NCBI GenBank assembly: GCA_934476075.1
Contig: CAKSNH010000027.1
Coordinates: 1-20,839, forward strand
DNA: 20,839 nt
DNA from: an uncultured Clostridia bacterium
Lineage (GTDB): Bacteria; Bacillota; Clostridia; UBA1381
Direction of reading: 5' to 3'
Shown here: one piece after another, positions 14,012 through 20,839 of the stretch
Numbering within the stretch: the stretch's first letter is position 1
How the letters are laid out: every line of letters starts with the position of its first letter
The notes under the pieces: model-generated
The model's database searches: none
Told to the model about the DNA's origin: nothing
What the model saw: only the letters and a program-made list of their open reading frames with translations
Position numbers and translations under genes: made by a program

Positions 14012-16247
14012 GCATTCAATGATTATTACTTTTACAGCACTTTTTTTGGTATTTTTCCTATTTATTATTGGGGTTTTGAATTATGTTTTCAGATTACAGG
14101 AGGTATTCAAAAACGATTCAAAAGAATATATAGGGGACTTGACTAGCCAAAGCGTGGTGTCTGTGCAGACTAATATAAATAAAAATATGACGGCTGTAAA
14201 AGGAATAGCACAATATATTTCTTTAACTGAAAAAACAGACACAGAAAGTATTCTTGACAGTATAACAGAATTTGATTTCGGTGAATATATGGTTCAGACG
14301 GGGGTTATTATGCCCGACGGAACGGCGTATACATCGGATAATAAGACGTATAATGTTTCCAATTATGATTTCTTTCAAAAATCAATGGCAGGCGAAACAT
14401 ATGCGTCAAATCCGTTTTTTGACGAGAATACCCAAAATACAATAACAGTATATTCATCACCGATATATGTTAATAATGAAATTGCCGGCATAGTTTTTGC
14501 AAGCTATGATGTCGGCATATATGAACAGGCGTTGAATTTTGCATGGTTTGACGGTTCGGGCAGCAACTATATTGTAAATCGTGACGGGCTTGTGCTTGCC
14601 GCATCTAAAATTGCAAAGGCACGGGGTACTGTTTTGAAAAATATATCGGAAATTTCTCAGAACCTGCCGAAAACAACAGGTGTTGAGGTGGCACAGATGC
14701 GTGCGAATATGCTAAACGGCAGCAGCGGTTCGACTGAGATTATATTCGATAATGTCAGATGTTATGTGTGCTATATCCCAATCGGTATAAACGATTGGTT
14801 TTTGCTGTCATCAGTACCAACGTCCTCGGTAGATGATAAATCCGCTTCGGCAATGGTGTATACGGTATGTATATGTATTGCGGTTGTACTTTCGTTTTTT
14901 GTATTGCTGCTTTTGTTCATACAAATGCAGTCGAAGAACAGTAAACGTCTTGAAAAAATCGCATTTGTCGATTCGCTGACGGGATATGCGAACTATAACA
15001 AGTTTTTAATGGACGCAAAAGAGCTTATAGAGAAAAAGCCACAGATAAATTATGCAATCATAACGTGTGATGTGGATAAGTTTAAATATATTAACGATAT
15101 GTACGGCTATGACAACGGAAGTAAAATTCTTATCGGTATGGCAGAGGTTCTTGAAAAAAATACTGAAAACAGTGAAATAGCTGCCAGAGTACGAGGCGAT
15201 ATATTTGTAATGTGCGTAAAATATCAAACGCATACAGAACTTTTGTCACGTCTTGAACATCTATGCGATGAGCTGCACAGTGTCGGCGAGATTAATGATA
15301 CGCATTATGAAATGGTAGTGGCGATGGGTGCTTATGAGGTTGTCGACCGCAGTATGGAGATACAGTCTATGGTTGACCGTTCAATTATCGCCAAAAACAC
15401 TGTAAAAGGTATGCACAAATCTACATATGCGTTTTATGATGATAAGCTGAGAAGCGACATTATAAACGAAAAGAAAATGGAAACGGAAATGAATTTTGCG
15501 TTGCAGGACGGGCAGTTTGAGGTTTATTATCAGCCGAAATATTATATAGACTCATTAAAGCTTGCCGGTGCAGAGGCATTAATTCGCTGGAATCATCCGC
15601 AGAGGGGACTTGTTCCGCCGATAGAGTTTATTCCGCTGTTTGAGAAAAACGGATTTATTGTTCAGCTTGATTTGTTTGTGTTTATAACGGTATGTAAGGA
15701 TATAAGAAAATGGCTTGACGAGGGGATTGACGTTGTGCCTATATCGGTTAATCTGTCAAGAAAGCATCTGGGAAATCCGAATTTCTTACAGGTATTTAAA
15801 AATGTTATCAAACAATATGATATTCCGCCTAACCTTATTGAATTTGAGATTACCGAAAGTACCGTATTTGAAAACGGTGCGGCACTTTTGAAATTGCTTA
15901 ACAATATACATGATATAGGCTGTATGCTGTCTATGGACGATTTCGGTACGGGATATTCGTCATTGAATATGCTAAAAGATATTCCTGTCGATGTGCTGAA
16001 ACTTGACAGAGAATTTTTAAATGACGCATCGGAAAATGCACGAGGGAAAGAAATAGTATCGTCTATTGTATCGTTGGCAAAGAAACTGAAAATTCATGTG
16101 GTTGCGGAAGGTGTCGAAGATGCCGACCAGCTTAAATTTTTACAGGGTGTATCGTGCGATATTGCACAGGGATATTATTTCTCAAAGCCAATTCAGAAAG
16201 CTCCGTTTGAGCAACTTTTGAAAAATCCGAATAAATATTGCAAATAA
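13989..16247 (+). CDS. Membrane sensor c-di-GMP phosphodiesterase (degenerate GGDEF plus EAL)
   Basis: The 752-residue product has transmembrane segments at about 11-33 and 288-311 around an extracytoplasmic dCache-like sensor region. A GGDEF domain (about 318-485) follows whose signature has decayed to VRGDIF (401-406), so it should not make c-di-GMP but may bind GTP. The EAL domain (about 496-745) retains EAL (529-531), N588, E620 in EITES, the DDFGTGYSSL loop (D650, D651), K671/D673, AEGVE (E708) and AQGYYFSKP (Q727), so it is probably an active hydrolase of c-di-GMP to pGpG. ATG 13989 lies 3 nt after AGGAG; a GTG at 13995 has better spacing and is an alternative. The 23-nt overlap with the cyclase gene suggests translational coupling. 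Confidence 0.92.
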   Translation: MRVRQNPRHSMIITFTALFLVFFLFIIGVLNYVFRLQEVFKNDSKEYIGDLTSQSVVSVQTNINKNMTAVKGIAQYISLTEKTDTESILDSITEFDFGEYMVQTGVIMPDGTAYTSDNKTYNVSNYDFFQKSMAGETYASNPFFDENTQNTITVYSSPIYVNNEIAGIVFASYDVGIYEQALNFAWFDGSGSNYIVNRDGLVLAASKIAKARGTVLKNISEISQNLPKTTGVEVAQMRANMLNGSSGSTEIIFDNVRCYVCYIPIGINDWFLLSSVPTSSVDDKSASAMVYTVCICIAVVLSFFVLLLLFIQMQSKNSKRLEKIAFVDSLTGYANYNKFLMDAKELIEKKPQINYAIITCDVDKFKYINDMYGYDNGSKILIGMAEVLEKNTENSEIAARVRGDIFVMCVKYQTHTELLSRLEHLCDELHSVGEINDTHYEMVVAMGAYEVVDRSMEIQSMVDRSIIAKNTVKGMHKSTYAFYDDKLRSDIINEKKMETEMNFALQDGQFEVYYQPKYYIDSLKLAGAEALIRWNHPQRGLVPPIEFIPLFEKNGFIVQLDLFVFITVCKDIRKWLDEGIDVVPISVNLSRKHLGNPNFLQVFKNVIKQYDIPPNLIEFEITESTVFENGAALLKLLNNIHDIGCMLSMDDFGTGYSSLNMLKDIPVDVLKLDREFLNDASENARGKEIVSSIVSLAKKLKIHVVAEGVEDADQLKFLQGVSCDIAQGYYFSKPIQKAPFEQLLKNPNKYCK

Positions 16248-16288
16248 AAAATCATGCGTTGTAGTTTGTACAACGCATGATTTTTTTT
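16246..16288 (+). terminator. Intrinsic terminator of the c-di-GMP pair
   Basis: A 13-bp stem (16251-16263 with 16269-16281), extended by A/T pairs and followed by eight T residues, begins at the EAL gene stop codon. The A-run on the left makes it potentially bidirectional, serving the convergent glycosyltransferase gene too. Confidence 0.9.
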
Positions 16289-16292
16289 GTTT

Positions 16293-16333
16293 TAATTTGT
16301 GGGAAACTGCGTAAGACGCAATGACGAAAAATC
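16293..16333 (+). repeat. Intergenic stem-loop element, single copy
   Basis: AATTTGTGGGAAACTGCGT, then AAG, then ACGCAATGACGAAAAATC matches the first ~40 bp of the tandem elements at 5156 and 5252. The stem has one mismatch (C/A). The last bases of the element fall inside the TGA stop of the glycosyltransferase (16332-16334). Confidence 0.8.
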
Positions 16334-17444
16334 ACATATGCCATAAATCACGCATAACAAAATCGCATAAATCTTTTGTTGCGTGAGGTTTGCTGAGGTG
16401 TTCGACACAGTTTTCAAGCAGTCCCAGCCGCCAATTATTATTGAACAGTTCAAATAACACTTCATCAATCGGGAAAGTTTTTGTAACCATCATAGCCGCA
16501 CCGTTGTTTACAAGAAATTCTTGGTTTCTGTCCTCTTGTCCCGGAATAGGGTTCATGATTATCGGCGGTAATTTTTTTGCCAATGCCTCCGACGTTGTAA
16601 GACCGCCCGGCTTGGTTATAAGAAAATCCGCAGCGTCCATCATAACATGAACATTATCCACAAATCCGTATACGATTATATCCTTATTCCATTGACGTTT
16701 TTCTATCTCACGACGCATTTTATCATTGTTTCCGCATACGCAAAGAACCTGAAAATCCTCATTAACCTTGTCGATACATTCGATTGTATCTATTATGTTG
16801 CCAAATCCCATTGAACCCATCATAAGCAAAATTGTTTTCTTGTCTTGTATGCCAAGCTGATGACGTGCGTCCTGTTTTGAAATCTTGTGCGAAAATTGTT
16901 CTTTGACAGGTATGCCCGTAGATAATATGCGTTTTTTGTCTATGCCCTTCTTCATAGCCTGCTGTTCAAGCTGTTCACTGGCTAAAACATAGTAGTCGAG
17001 AGATGTGCTTTCCCAGAACGGGTGTATTGTAAAGTCTGTGACAATGCCTATTGTAGGACATTTGATTATCCCTTTTTCCTTTAAGTATGTAATAACCATA
17101 CTTGCGAAGCTGTGCGTTCCGATAATTACATCGGGAGCATATTGGTTTATATAATCATGCAATTTCAGCGAAACTACGGTTGACAAAATAGATATAAGCG
17201 ACATTTTGCTGTACGGCGCTTCTTTTTTGTCGAGCTTTTCGTATGCTTTACCGAAAAAATCGGGAAAATATTTCGTGCTGAACAAATACCCCTTATTTAC
17301 CGAATCACTTATAATAGGTTTTATGTATTCCAATGTGTCAAGCATTTCACATTCAACATTATTCTCGTTAAAATATCCCTCTATTGCCTTTGCGGTAGAA
17401 TGATGACCATACCCTGCTTTTATCGACATTAAAAGTGCTTTCAA
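16332..17444 (-). CDS. UgtP/MGDG-synthase-like diacylglycerol glycosyltransferase
   Basis: The 370-residue product is a GT28-type glycosyltransferase of the monogalactosyldiacylglycerol-synthase/UgtP group, which transfers sugar from a UDP-sugar to diacylglycerol at the inner membrane face and provides glycolipid anchors. The N-terminal acceptor domain has GYGHHSTA (11-18). The C-terminal donor domain has LLMMGSMGFGN, the VCGNNDKMR block and KPGGLTTSEA (about 278-287) followed by NPIPGQEDRN. A GTG at 17453 directly abuts AAAGGGA with no spacing, whereas TTG at 17444 has AGGGAG 8 nt upstream, so I prefer TTG. The exact sugar and number of sugars added are unknown. MurG is less likely given the GHHSTA and TTSEA pattern. 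The stop codon lies inside a repeat element. Confidence 0.88.
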   Translation of the reverse strand: MKALLMSIKAGYGHHSTAKAIEGYFNENNVECEMLDTLEYIKPIISDSVNKGYLFSTKYFPDFFGKAYEKLDKKEAPYSKMSLISILSTVVSLKLHDYINQYAPDVIIGTHSFASMVITYLKEKGIIKCPTIGIVTDFTIHPFWESTSLDYYVLASEQLEQQAMKKGIDKKRILSTGIPVKEQFSHKISKQDARHQLGIQDKKTILLMMGSMGFGNIIDTIECIDKVNEDFQVLCVCGNNDKMRREIEKRQWNKDIIVYGFVDNVHVMMDAADFLITKPGGLTTSEALAKKLPPIIMNPIPGQEDRNQEFLVNNGAAMMVTKTFPIDEVLFELFNNNWRLGLLENCVEHLSKPHATKDLCDFVMRDLWHM

Positions 17445-17479
17445 AAACCCCACTCCCTTTTATAATTTCAGATAAATAT

Positions 17480-17507
17480 ATTATACCAAAAAACAAACAA
17501 AATTCAA
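17480..17507 (-). promoter_or_regulatory. Promoter for the glycosyltransferase gene
   Basis: On the minus strand, TTGAAT (17502-17507) and TATAAT (17480-17485) are separated by 16 nt. The leader to the TTG start would be about 30 nt and contains the AAGGGAG ribosome binding site. Confidence 0.6.
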
Positions 17508-17560
17508 GTAATTACAGGTATAATTTATGAATGGTTTATATTTATGAACAAATAAAAATA

Positions 17561-17594
17561 CACCCGACAATGTGTTTTTTTGCTTTGTCGGGTG
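17561..17594 (-). terminator. Terminator of the lon-engB operon
   Basis: CACCCGACAA (17561-17570) and TTGTCGGGTG (17585-17594) form a 10-bp perfect stem with a 14-nt loop, 8 nt after the engB stop. On the minus strand the stem is followed by TATTTTTATTTG, a T-rich tail. Confidence 0.85.
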
Positions 17595-17602
17595 CACTGT
17601 AT

Positions 17603-18214
17603 TTATTCTTGATTTTGTTTGTTTCTTTCGCCCTCACGCATAAGATTAATCATATCCCATACGGTGATTTTTCCTTCATCATTTTGAGTAGAGAACGGGA
17701 CAAGAATATCGTCCTCGGTAAGCTCCAATGTATTCCAGATAAGTTCAAGGTTTTTTTCAAGCTCTCGCTTTTTCAATTTATCCGTTTTTGTGGCGATAAC
17801 TATTGCACTGTCGTGGAAGTTTCTTATCCATTCAAGCATAAGCACATCATCGTTTGTAGGCTTGTGGCGGCTGTCAACAAGCAGAACGGTTTGTACAAGT
17901 TCTTTTCTTGTGTGAAGATAATCTTCTATCATTTTGCCCCATTTTGCAATTTCTTCCCTTGAACGTGCCGCATAGCCGTAGCCCGGCAAGTCAACAAGAT
18001 AGATTGTATCGTCAATGTTGTAAAAATTAATTGTTGCCGTTTTACCCGGTTTTCCGCTCACTCTTGCAAGCGATTTGCGGTTAAGCAATTTATTTATAAG
18101 CGATGATTTGCCGACATTTGAACGTCCGACAAACGCAAATTCAGGCATACCTGTGCTTGGATACTGTGCTTTGCTCACTGCCGAAACAGTAAGCGAACAA
18201 TTATGAATATTCAT
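17603..18214 (-). CDS. engB: Ribosome biogenesis GTPase EngB (YsxC/YihA)
   Basis: The 203-residue product is an essential-type small GTPase assisting late 50S subunit assembly. Motifs appear in order: G1 GRSNVGKSS (30-38), GKTATINFY with the G2 threonine (about 58-65), G3 DLPGYGYA (75-82), G4 TKTD (142-145) and a G5-like FST near 174. The length is standard. ATG 18214 is preceded by AAGGGGGAA. It sits 17 nt after lon on the same strand; this lon-ysxC order is also found in Bacillus subtilis, which supports a Firmicutes origin and co-transcription. Gene symbol ysxC is an equal alternative. Confidence 0.97.
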   Translation of the reverse strand: MNIHNCSLTVSAVSKAQYPSTGMPEFAFVGRSNVGKSSLINKLLNRKSLARVSGKPGKTATINFYNIDDTIYLVDLPGYGYAARSREEIAKWGKMIEDYLHTRKELVQTVLLVDSRHKPTNDDVLMLEWIRNFHDSAIVIATKTDKLKKRELEKNLELIWNTLELTEDDILVPFSTQNDEGKITVWDMINLMREGERNKQNQE

Positions 18215-18231
18215 AAGTTTCCCCCTTATAT

Positions 18232-20568
18232 TTACGATTTTCTGTTTTGTTTTACAAGTGCGGTTTTTAAAACTGCGTCCATTTCTTTTACGGGCACAAA
18301 TTTTATTTCATTCCGTACCGTTTCGGGTATATCGTCTATATCCTTTTTGTTGTCATAAGGAATAATTATAGTGCGTATACCGGCTCGGTATGCGGCAAGT
18401 GATTTTTCTTTCAATCCGCCTATCGGCAATACTCGTCCCCTCAGCGTGATTTCGCCTGTCATAGCAACGTCTTTGCGGACTGCACGTCCCGATAACGCCG
18501 ATACCAATGCGGTCGCCATTGTGATACCAGCTGACGGACCGTCTTTCGGCACTGCTCCTTCGGGAACATGGATATGAATATCTTTGTCCTTGTAGAAGGT
18601 ATCGCTGATTTTAAGCATCTTTGAGTTTGCACGAATATAGCTTATTCCTGCCATTGCGGACTCTTTCATAACGTCACCCAGCTTACCTGTAAGCTCCACT
18701 TTGCCTGTTCCGTCCATAACATTCACTTCGATAGACAATGTATCACCGCCGACCTGCGTCCATGCAAGACCTCTTGCCACACCTATTTCGTCATTCTCAT
18801 TCATAAGGTCATAGTGATAGCGTTTTTTGCCCAGATAGTCGGGCAATGTTTTCGGAGTGACTGTAACGCTGCGTCGTTTTTCGTATAAAAATGTTTTTGC
18901 AATTTTTCTTGCAAGATTGCCTATCTCACGTTCAAGATTACGCACGCCCGATTCACGGGTGTAGTAATTTATAATATCACGGACGGCATCGTCCTCGATA
19001 GTGATTTTCTTGTTTTCCATACCGCATTTTTTAATCTGTTTCGGTATCAGATATTTTTTCGCAATATTGAACTTTTCCTCGCCTGTGTAGCTTGTCAGCT
19101 CTATGACTTCCATACGGTCAAGCAGCGGTGCGGGAACGGTATCGAGAGTATTTGCGGTAGTGATGAAAAGTACGTCCGACAAATCGAAGTCCACTTCAAG
19201 ATAGTGGTCACGAAAAGCGGAGTTTTGCTCTGCGTCAAGCACTTCCAATAAAGCCGCTGACGGGTCACCCTTGTAATCCGAACCCATCTTATCTATTTCG
19301 TCCAAAAGCATAAGCGGATTTTTACTGCCTGCCTGTTTGACAGCCGACATAATTCTGCCCGGCATAGCACCGATATAAGTCTTTCTGTGTCCGCGTATAT
19401 CCGCCTCATCGTGGATACCGCCGAGTGAAATTCTGACATATTTTCGTCCCAGTGCACGGGCGATGGATTTTGCTATTGAAGTTTTACCCACTCCCGGCGG
19501 CCCTACAAAGCATAGGATAGGGCCGTTGAGCGATTTTGTAAACTTGCGTACGGCAAGATATTCAAGTATACGTTCCTTAACCTTGTCCAAACCGTAGTGG
19601 TCCTCGTTTAGTATATCTTCCGCTTTCTTTATGTCAAAGCGTTCCTTTGTTTTTGTGTTCCACGGCAGGTCAAGCACATAATCGAGATAGTTGCGGATAA
19701 CACTGCTTTCGGCAGAGCTTGACGACATTCTCGACAAACGTTCTATTTCCTTGTATATTTTTTCTTTGGTTTCCTTCGGTGCTTTTATTTTGTCGGTCTT
19801 TGACTTGTACTCATCAACTTCCGCCATAAGTCCTTCCGATTCGCCCAATTCTTCCGCTATCACCTTAGCCTGTTCACGCAGATAATATTCACGCTGATTT
19901 TTGTCGAGTTTTGCACGAACCTTATCACCGAGCTGTTTTTCAACCTTTAACACTTCAATTTCATTTTTTAATTGAAGGATAAGGTGTTCTATACGTTCTT
20001 TTATAGAGATTTTTTCAAGAACACTCTGTTTTACGGGATAGTCAAAGTCTACATTGGCGGTTATAATGTCGGCAAATTCGCCTGCATTGTTTATTGACAT
20101 TATTGATGTAAAGCTTTCACCGTTCATTCTTGTATCAAAAGAGAAATATTCTTCAAACACACCTTGCAGCTGACGTATAAAAGCGTGGTTTTCCGTTTTG
20201 GACTCGATTTTTTCATCAATCAAAGGTTCGACATCTGCACGGAAATACGGTTCGCTGTCGGTAATATTTATAATTTTACCTCTGTTCATACCCTCAATAA
20301 GCACACGGACAATCTTGCCGGGCATTTTCATAATCTGCTTAACCTTGGCGATAGTGCCGACGGAATATACATCATCGGCGGTAGGCTCGTCAAGAGCCGC
20401 ATCATACTGAGCCGTCAGAAAAACAAGCTGATTTTCCGTCATAGCATTTTCAAGTGCTTTTACGGATTTTTCTCTGCCCACGTCAAAATTTATAATCATA
20501 TGCGGAAATACTACCATACCCCTAAGAGCAATAAGCGGCATGGACATATTTGTTTTCAATTTATCCAA
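18232..20568 (-). CDS. lon: ATP-dependent endopeptidase Lon (La)
   Basis: The product degrades misfolded and regulatory proteins as a cytoplasmic hexamer. In order it has an N-terminal substrate-binding domain (PLIALRGMVVFPHM), a coiled helical linker, an AAA+ domain with Walker A GPPGVGKT (355-362) and Walker B LMLLDEID (418-425), and a serine-lysine protease domain with KDGPSAG (S678) and GGLKEK (K721). With the TTG start at 20568 the protein is 778 residues. This TTG has AGGAG nine nt upstream (20578-20582). The longer ATG at 20613 gives 793 residues but has no ribosome binding site and would lie only about 6 nt after the predicted transcript start. No HrcA (CIRCE) or CtsR operator was recognised upstream. 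It is first in an operon with engB. Confidence 0.96.
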   Translation of the reverse strand: MDKLKTNMSMPLIALRGMVVFPHMIINFDVGREKSVKALENAMTENQLVFLTAQYDAALDEPTADDVYSVGTIAKVKQIMKMPGKIVRVLIEGMNRGKIINITDSEPYFRADVEPLIDEKIESKTENHAFIRQLQGVFEEYFSFDTRMNGESFTSIMSINNAGEFADIITANVDFDYPVKQSVLEKISIKERIEHLILQLKNEIEVLKVEKQLGDKVRAKLDKNQREYYLREQAKVIAEELGESEGLMAEVDEYKSKTDKIKAPKETKEKIYKEIERLSRMSSSSAESSVIRNYLDYVLDLPWNTKTKERFDIKKAEDILNEDHYGLDKVKERILEYLAVRKFTKSLNGPILCFVGPPGVGKTSIAKSIARALGRKYVRISLGGIHDEADIRGHRKTYIGAMPGRIMSAVKQAGSKNPLMLLDEIDKMGSDYKGDPSAALLEVLDAEQNSAFRDHYLEVDFDLSDVLFITTANTLDTVPAPLLDRMEVIELTSYTGEEKFNIAKKYLIPKQIKKCGMENKKITIEDDAVRDIINYYTRESGVRNLEREIGNLARKIAKTFLYEKRRSVTVTPKTLPDYLGKKRYHYDLMNENDEIGVARGLAWTQVGGDTLSIEVNVMDGTGKVELTGKLGDVMKESAMAGISYIRANSKMLKISDTFYKDKDIHIHVPEGAVPKDGPSAGITMATALVSALSGRAVRKDVAMTGEITLRGRVLPIGGLKEKSLAAYRAGIRTIIIPYDNKKDIDDIPETVRNEIKFVPVKEMDAVLKTALVKQNRKS

Positions 20569-20625
20569 ATCATTCAACTCCTGAATTTCATTATATAGGT
20601 AAATTCTACCCATTGTATCTTATTT

Positions 20626-20654
20626 ATTATACATATAATCTGATAATTTTGCAA
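20626..20654 (-). promoter_or_regulatory. Promoter for the lon-engB operon
   Basis: On the minus strand, TTGCAA (20649-20654) and TATAAT (20626-20631, perfect) are separated by 17 nt. The predicted transcript start near 20619 leaves a leader of about 50 nt to the preferred TTG start. Confidence 0.7.
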
Positions 20655-20704
20655 CTGTTAATTTTCTGGTTTTGTGTAAATTAGGAGTTGTAGGGGTTAT
20701 GCGT

Positions 20705-20839
20705 ACCACAAATTGCACTACACTTTCATTCATACCTACACTTGTACTTTCCCACTAAACTTACCCACAGGACACGCAAAAAGCGTATATCTATATTCAG
20801 TGGGCACAGAGGGTATGCCGTATCTATGCTTTGTTTGTG
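20705..20839 (+). repeat. Dispersed structured repeat, right copy, cut by the window end
   Basis: This segment matches 52-187 in direct orientation at roughly 90% identity by hand count. It keeps the paired blocks CCCACT (20751-20756) with AGTGGG (20799-20804) and ACGC/GCGT (20774-20777 with 20783-20786) unchanged. The match reaches the last base of the window, so the repeat continues outside. It lies upstream of lon, about 50 bp behind the lon -35 box. Confidence 0.75.

Noticed and set aside
20614..20700. CIRCE or CtsR heat-shock operator before lon
   Set aside because: No TTAGCACTC/GAGTGCTAA pair and no tandem GGTCAAA heptads are visible there.
1..20839. Circular contig or terminal-redundancy explanation for the matching window ends
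   Set aside because: The end copies are only about 90% identical and differ in length, so they are separate repeat copies, not an overlap of the same DNA.

Overview
The window reads as a piece of chromosome from a low-to-moderate GC member of the Firmicutes, most likely class Clostridia (inference). The grounds are strong AGGAG-type ribosome binding sites, several TTG/GTG starts, a lon-engB(ysxC) operon as in Bacillus and relatives, a copper-amine-oxidase-like stalk domain fused to a SleB/CwlJ-type hydrolase, a CotH protein with a Thr-Pro linker, and a UgtP-like lipid glycosyltransferase. Genus cannot be told. Most genes are housekeeping. No CRISPR array, rRNA, tRNA, transposase, integrase or phage gene was seen.

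Layout, left to right. 1-688 is a non-coding, repeat- and hairpin-rich stretch upstream of mutS. 689-5109 (+) holds mutS, then a second unit with its own promoter: a nitroreductase, an overlapping YgjP-type metallopeptidase and a nicotinamidase-like hydrolase, closed by a bidirectional hairpin terminator. 5156-5348 is a tandem pair of a 96/97-bp intergenic element. 5347-6195 (-) is a secreted SleB-type hydrolase, divergent from a secreted CotH-domain protein (6431-8716, +). 8769-11670 (-) is a tight trmB-radA-rsmA operon for tRNA modification, recombination and repair, and 16S rRNA dimethylation. 11990-16247 (+) is a translationally coupled c-di-GMP pair: a membrane GGDEF cyclase, then a membrane degenerate-GGDEF/EAL phosphodiesterase. 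16332-17444 (-) is the diacylglycerol glycosyltransferase-like gene. 17603-20568 (-) is lon followed by engB. 20705-20839 is a second copy of the repeat found at 52-187, so the window starts and ends in the same repeat family.

Near-consensus sigma-A-type promoters can be placed by eye before the nitroreductase, the hydrolase, cotH, trmB, the GGDEF gene, the glycosyltransferase and lon. Convergent ends carry hairpin terminators. The least explained material is non-coding. It comprises the chain of abutting hairpins at 267-493, the structured repeat at both window ends, and a small stem-loop element present four times, two copies of which overlap the stop codons of minus-strand genes. The most interesting protein-coding unit is the c-di-GMP synthase/hydrolase pair, whose promoter is preceded by a perfect 11-bp inverted repeat. 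I found no clear new defence or biosynthetic system.
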